Assembly: GCF_030908465.1 (NCBI RefSeq)
Contig: NZ_CP133078.1
Coordinates: forward strand, 1,116,001 to 1,180,000
DNA length: 64,000 bases
Reading direction: 5' to 3'
Origin: Anaerotignum sp. MB30-C6
GTDB lineage: Bacteria; Bacillota; Clostridia; Lachnospirales; Anaerotignaceae
The position numbers and the translations under genes were made by a program. This document shows positions 60,778 to 64,000 of this stretch, in pieces; the stretch's first letter is position 1, and each line of letters begins with the position of its first letter. The notes below the pieces were generated by a model that made no database searches, was not told the DNA's origin, and saw nothing but the letters and a program-made list of their open reading frames with translations.

Positions 60778-61332
60778 ATGGACATTTTACAATCAGTTCA
60801 GGAATATCAGCCGTATAATAAAGAAGAGGTAAAAGAAAAGCAAATTATTTTAGATATGTTAGCCCAAAACAAGGAAATGATATTATTCCGAGACTCCCAT
60901 CTAGCCCATGCAACGGCAACGGCCATGGTTTTTAATGAAAAGAAAGATAAAGTTCTTATGATAAAGCATAATATTTTTGATACATGGGCTTGTGTTGGCG
61001 GCCATGCAGACGGGGAGAAAGACCTTTTGTTTGTGGCAAAAAAAGAATTACAAGAGGAAACAGGAGTTTGTGATGCAACACCCATTTCCCATGAAATTCT
61101 TTCATTAGATATTCTTTTGGTTGCAGGGCATTATAAAAGAGGCGAGTTTGTTCCAAATCACCTGCACATTAATGCTACCTTTGGCTTTATTGCCAAGGAA
61201 AGCGTGAAATTACGAATTAAGGAAGATGAAAACTCCGATGTGGCTTGGATTCCTTTGGAAGAAATAAGTGCCCGTTGTAAAGAGGAAGAATTCGTGAAGG
61301 TTTACAAAAAAATCATCAAAAAAATTATTTAA
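60778..61332 (+). CDS. NUDIX hydrolase
   Basis: A 184-residue hydrolase of nucleoside diphosphate derivatives. The NUDIX box is GGHADGEKDLLFVAKKELQEETGV, matching GX5EX7REUXEEXGU with Lys for the Arg. The N-terminal 35 residues are an extra helix. ATG 60778 follows CTGGAGGAAT, 5 nt downstream of mutY, so the two are cotranscribed, suggesting nucleotide-pool cleansing or a related repair role; a MutT-type substrate is not proven. Confidence 0.92.
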   Translation: MDILQSVQEYQPYNKEEVKEKQIILDMLAQNKEMILFRDSHLAHATATAMVFNEKKDKVLMIKHNIFDTWACVGGHADGEKDLLFVAKKELQEETGVCDATPISHEILSLDILLVAGHYKRGEFVPNHLHINATFGFIAKESVKLRIKEDENSDVAWIPLEEISARCKEEEFVKVYKKIIKKII

Positions 61333-61418
61333 TGATAATTATTATCAGTTGATTTCTTCTCGAATTTATTGTACAATAGAAAAAATGGGTAATATAATTA
61401 AGAATCGAGTGAACTATT

Positions 61419-62522
61419 ATGGAAAACGACGTGTGTGTTCGAGTTGCAAAAGAAAATGATGTAGAAGGGTTTTATGGCTTGTGGAAAATTTGCTTTGGAG
61501 ATAGCGATAATTTTTGTAATTGGCTATTTCAAAATAGGTTTTTCCCTCACTATTCTGTTTGTTTAGAAAAAAACGGGGAGATCTTTAGTGCAATGCAGGC
61601 TGTGCCCTATACCATAAGTGTGCGGGGTAAGGATTTACCAGGAGCCATGCTTTGTGGCGTCTCAACCCATCCTGACCAGCGTAAAAAAGGGTATATGCGT
61701 AAGATTTTCACCATGGAAATGAACCTTTTACGGGAAAAAGGCAAATTGCTTGCGGTACATACCCCTGCTGTATTAGAAAGCTATTTTGCTTATGGTCATT
61801 TTCCTGTTGCCGATGCTTTGTACATGAAAGGTCGAAGAAAAGTGGATAAGCGGGATGATTTTCTTTTCTTTGAAAAATCCAGTTGGGAAGAATTATATCC
61901 TCTGTATGAAATGAACATTGGCCAGCGTTACAGTGGAGCTGTAAGGCGGACAAAAGCGGAATTTTTGCGTAAAGGCGAAGATTATGCCTCGGATGGTGGC
62001 AAGTGCATTGTTTTGAAAGATGATAAAATTCAGGGATATGCATTTGTTTACTTATTAGAAGATGAGTTGATTTGTCCTGAGGCTGTAGCCAATGATGGAT
62101 ATTATGGTGGTTTATTAGATGAACTTTTTGCTTTAGCCAACGGCAGAGAGATTTCAGTAAAGTTACCGCCAGATGTGGAAGTTCCATTCGAATTTGGTGA
62201 AAGAATACTTCGGCAAAAGGGCGTAGCCGGAGTTTGTAATATTGGTGAAATTTTAAAAAAATTAGAAATTAGTTGTCCATATAAAATTGAATGTTATGAT
62301 CCAATTGTGCCTGAAAACAATGGCATTTTTTCCTTTGATGGAACAACAGTTGATGCTCAGCCTGCCATAAAAATAGAAGCGGGGTATTTTCTGGGTGTTT
62401 TAATGGGTTATGTTTCATTGGATGATGTAAGTCAATTCGTCACAATCTATAACAAGGATGGATATGACTTTATGAACCAGGCACTACCTAAATGTAAATG
62501 TTATATAATTGATGAATATTAA
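61419..62522 (+). CDS. GNAT acetyltransferase with Eis-like N-terminal domain
   Basis: A 367-residue protein. The N-terminal GNAT domain has motif A (LCGVSTHPDQRKKGYMRKIF, the R/Q-x-x-G-x-G/A acetyl-CoA loop), and a second half fits the double-GNAT/Eis architecture with a C-terminal SCP2-like part. Substrate unknown. The Shine-Dalgarno is weak (GAGTGA). The last residues overlap the leader of the next gene. Confidence 0.85.
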   Translation: MENDVCVRVAKENDVEGFYGLWKICFGDSDNFCNWLFQNRFFPHYSVCLEKNGEIFSAMQAVPYTISVRGKDLPGAMLCGVSTHPDQRKKGYMRKIFTMEMNLLREKGKLLAVHTPAVLESYFAYGHFPVADALYMKGRRKVDKRDDFLFFEKSSWEELYPLYEMNIGQRYSGAVRRTKAEFLRKGEDYASDGGKCIVLKDDKIQGYAFVYLLEDELICPEAVANDGYYGGLLDELFALANGREISVKLPPDVEVPFEFGERILRQKGVAGVCNIGEILKKLEISCPYKIECYDPIVPENNGIFSFDGTTVDAQPAIKIEAGYFLGVLMGYVSLDDVSQFVTIYNKDGYDFMNQALPKCKCYIIDEY

Positions 62523-62538
62523 AATTGGAGGCAATCCT

Positions 62539-63549
62539 ATGCCAGAGATGCAATGTATAAATAGATGCGAAATAGAAGATAAAAAAGAAGAAATGAAAGA
62601 GACAAACTCTGTATTTCATTTTAAACCAATTACCTTAGATAAAAAGGCTTTAATTGAAAGCTATACGAAGCCTTGGGGAGCAGAATGCTCCGACCTCTCC
62701 TTTGCGAACCTCTTTATTTGGGGTAGCGATGGAAAAATGCAGTATGCGGAAAAGGATAATGTACTTTATATTAAGTTAGATTTTAAAAGGGTTCCTGTAT
62801 ACTTTTGGGTGCCAATTCCAAAGTATGGTGTGGAGATTAATTACCGCAAGGCGGTTTATGATGCAATTGAGTATATGAAAAAGTTGGGGGTTGAGCCGAC
62901 GTTTCGTTCCGTATCCTCTCCTTTTTATGAAATGATGAGAAAAGCTTGCCCAGAATTATTTATAATGCCAACGGATATTGCGTGGGATTATGTATATGAG
63001 CGTGAAAAACTGGAAACTTTGAGAGGCAAAAAACTACATGGTAAGAGAAACCACATCAATAAGTTTCTTTCATTATACCCAGATTATGAATATAAAAAAC
63101 TTGACTCCTCCATGCTTCAAGATTGTGTGGCTCTTTATGACCAGTGGATTGAAGACAAGGATGAAGTAAGTGCAGAATTTAAGGAAGAGCGACAGTCTGT
63201 ACTTTTGGCATTAAATAATATGCAAGAATTAGGCCTTGTGGGAGGCGCCATTTATGTGGAGGGCAAATTGATTGCCTTTACCGTAGGAGAACGATTACAG
63301 CCCCATATGCAGCTGATTCACATTGAAAAGGCAGATGCTTCTTATGAAGGGGCATATCCAATGATTAATCAGCAATATGTGAAAAATGAATGTATGGATG
63401 TTGAATTAATCAACCGTGAAGAAGATATGGGGATTGAAGGCATGCGTAAAGCAAAGCGTGGCTACTACCCTGTTAAAATGATTGAAAAATATTTGTTTAG
63501 TACCCGTGACATTTCTCAAATAAAAGGGATTTGGGGTCAGGAAAATTAA
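62539..63549 (+). CDS. DUF2156-family protein (lysyltransferase-like GNAT fold)
   Basis: A 336-residue cytoplasmic protein. Starting PITLDKKALIESY, it continues with SDLSFANLFIWG and the RNHINKFLSLYPDYEYKKLD block seen in the DUF2156/phosphatidylglycerol lysyltransferase C-terminal domain; MIEKYLFST closes it. It has no N-terminal membrane domain, so lipid aminoacylation is unlikely; transfer of an amino acid or acyl group to a soluble acceptor is an alternative. ATG 62539 follows GGAGGC. It is cotranscribed with the GNAT gene. Confidence 0.85.
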   Translation: MPEMQCINRCEIEDKKEEMKETNSVFHFKPITLDKKALIESYTKPWGAECSDLSFANLFIWGSDGKMQYAEKDNVLYIKLDFKRVPVYFWVPIPKYGVEINYRKAVYDAIEYMKKLGVEPTFRSVSSPFYEMMRKACPELFIMPTDIAWDYVYEREKLETLRGKKLHGKRNHINKFLSLYPDYEYKKLDSSMLQDCVALYDQWIEDKDEVSAEFKEERQSVLLALNNMQELGLVGGAIYVEGKLIAFTVGERLQPHMQLIHIEKADASYEGAYPMINQQYVKNECMDVELINREEDMGIEGMRKAKRGYYPVKMIEKYLFSTRDISQIKGIWGQEN

Positions 63550-63556
63550 AAGAAAG

Positions 63557-63584
63557 ACAGCACATTTTAGTGCTGTTTTTTTTA
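63557..63584 (+). terminator. Terminator of the GNAT/DUF2156 operon
   Basis: ACAGCAC (63557-63563) and GTGCTGT (63570-63576) then eight T. Confidence 0.9.
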
Positions 63585-63777
63585 TGGTTATGGAAGGTTG
63601 TCGTATAAATGGAACATCCTTCATTTAACAAGTAAAGTTTTGGCAAGTCACTAAATAAGAGGAATTTAATATATTCTTAATTAAAATCAATGAACTTTTT
63701 GATTTGCATCACTCTTAAGAATTTGTATGTCTTATTCTCTTTTCTTTTATCATATCTTAAAAGAGGGGGTGGAAAAA

Positions 63778-64000
63778 GTGAGTTTCATTGAAGCAATCAA
63801 ACAATTGGTTTTAGAATTAGGAGCAGGCGGAATCTTTGTTGCCACCGCTTTAGAATACGGATGTTTTCCTGTTTCCAGTGAAATTTTATTGCCTTTTATT
63901 GGCTATGTGGTAGCAGTAAATGGATATAGTTTATTTTATACAATCATGATTGCAACTTTCGGAGGAATGATTGGAACAACGACTTGCTATTTGGTAGGGC
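63778..64000 (+). CDS. DedA/VTT-family membrane protein (3' end outside window)
   Basis: Starts at GTG 63778 after AGAGGGGGTGG. The visible 74 residues (ELGAGGIFVATALEYGCFPVSSEILLPFIGYVVA, then a Gly-rich TM segment IATFGGMIGTTTCYLVG) match DedA proteins, which flip polyprenyl or other lipids and contribute to membrane homeostasis. It continues beyond the window. Confidence 0.85.
   Translation, partial: MSFIEAIKQLVLELGAGGIFVATALEYGCFPVSSEILLPFIGYVVAVNGYSLFYTIMIATFGGMIGTTTCYLVG

Overview
The window is low-GC Firmicutes DNA and most likely comes from an anaerobic, spore-forming member of Clostridia, probably Lachnospirales. This is an inference from gene content: yunB, a BofC-like gene, a pdaB-like deacetylase, a pyrophosphate-type phosphofructokinase, biotin-dependent pyruvate carboxylase, a DUF4860/PilT pilus-like cluster, strong purine-rich ribosome binding sites and frequent GTG/TTG starts. 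No rRNA, tRNA or CRISPR array was seen.

Region 1 (1-2760): the 3' part of an SLH-anchored GH25 lysozyme, then a sigma-A promoter, a c-di-GMP-I (GEMM) riboswitch with an intrinsic terminator, and an exported protein with an ETKGN repeat and copper-amine-oxidase-N-like domains. Region 2 (2750-6300): an accessory stretch of small regulators (two ribbon-helix-helix proteins, an XRE pseudogene broken by an in-frame TGA), a SLOG-family protein, and a decayed integrative element at the 3' end of guaA. The element shows a 15-bp core repeat (14/15), paired TAGTACG repeats near each end, an integrase remnant that has lost its tyrosine, and one cargo gene resembling TRADD-N-associated membrane proteins.

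Region 3 (6290-25700): housekeeping genes: guaA, purine permease, phosphofructokinase, BofC-like protein, an orphan small-RNA candidate, GH13 amylase plus RluA-type pseudouridine synthase, clpC, radA, pyruvate carboxylase, two unfamiliar proteins and yunB. Region 4 (25840-42370): class A PBP, lipoate ligase, pdaB-like deacetylase, a pseudouridine catabolic operon whose kinase carries its own HTH, a radical SAM protein with a Cys-rich membrane peptide, a CBS/CorC protein, ferritin, coaBC, an XRE-cupin regulator and a transglutaminase-like lipoprotein.

Region 5 (42390-47710): a compact type-IV-pilus/type-II-secretion-like operon (PilC-like, several small membrane or pseudopilin-like proteins, PilT) followed by a SARP/BTAD regulator with a degenerate GGDEF-like C-terminus. 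Region 6 (47850-59630): a KdpDE-like pair without kdp genes, lysA, and a sigma-54 module: a PAS-AAA+-Fis activator, paired 16-bp enhancer-like repeats, a -24/-12 promoter matching the consensus, then two transporters and a nitrilase-fold amidohydrolase. D-serine ammonia-lyase and a formate/nitrite-family channel follow. Region 7 (59700-64000): mutY, a NUDIX hydrolase, two GNAT-like proteins and the start of a DedA-family gene.

The strongest candidates for new biology are the sigma-54 uptake-plus-amidohydrolase operon, the guaA island remnant, the orphan small RNA, and the possible c-di-GMP link between the riboswitch-controlled surface protein and the pilus-like cluster.
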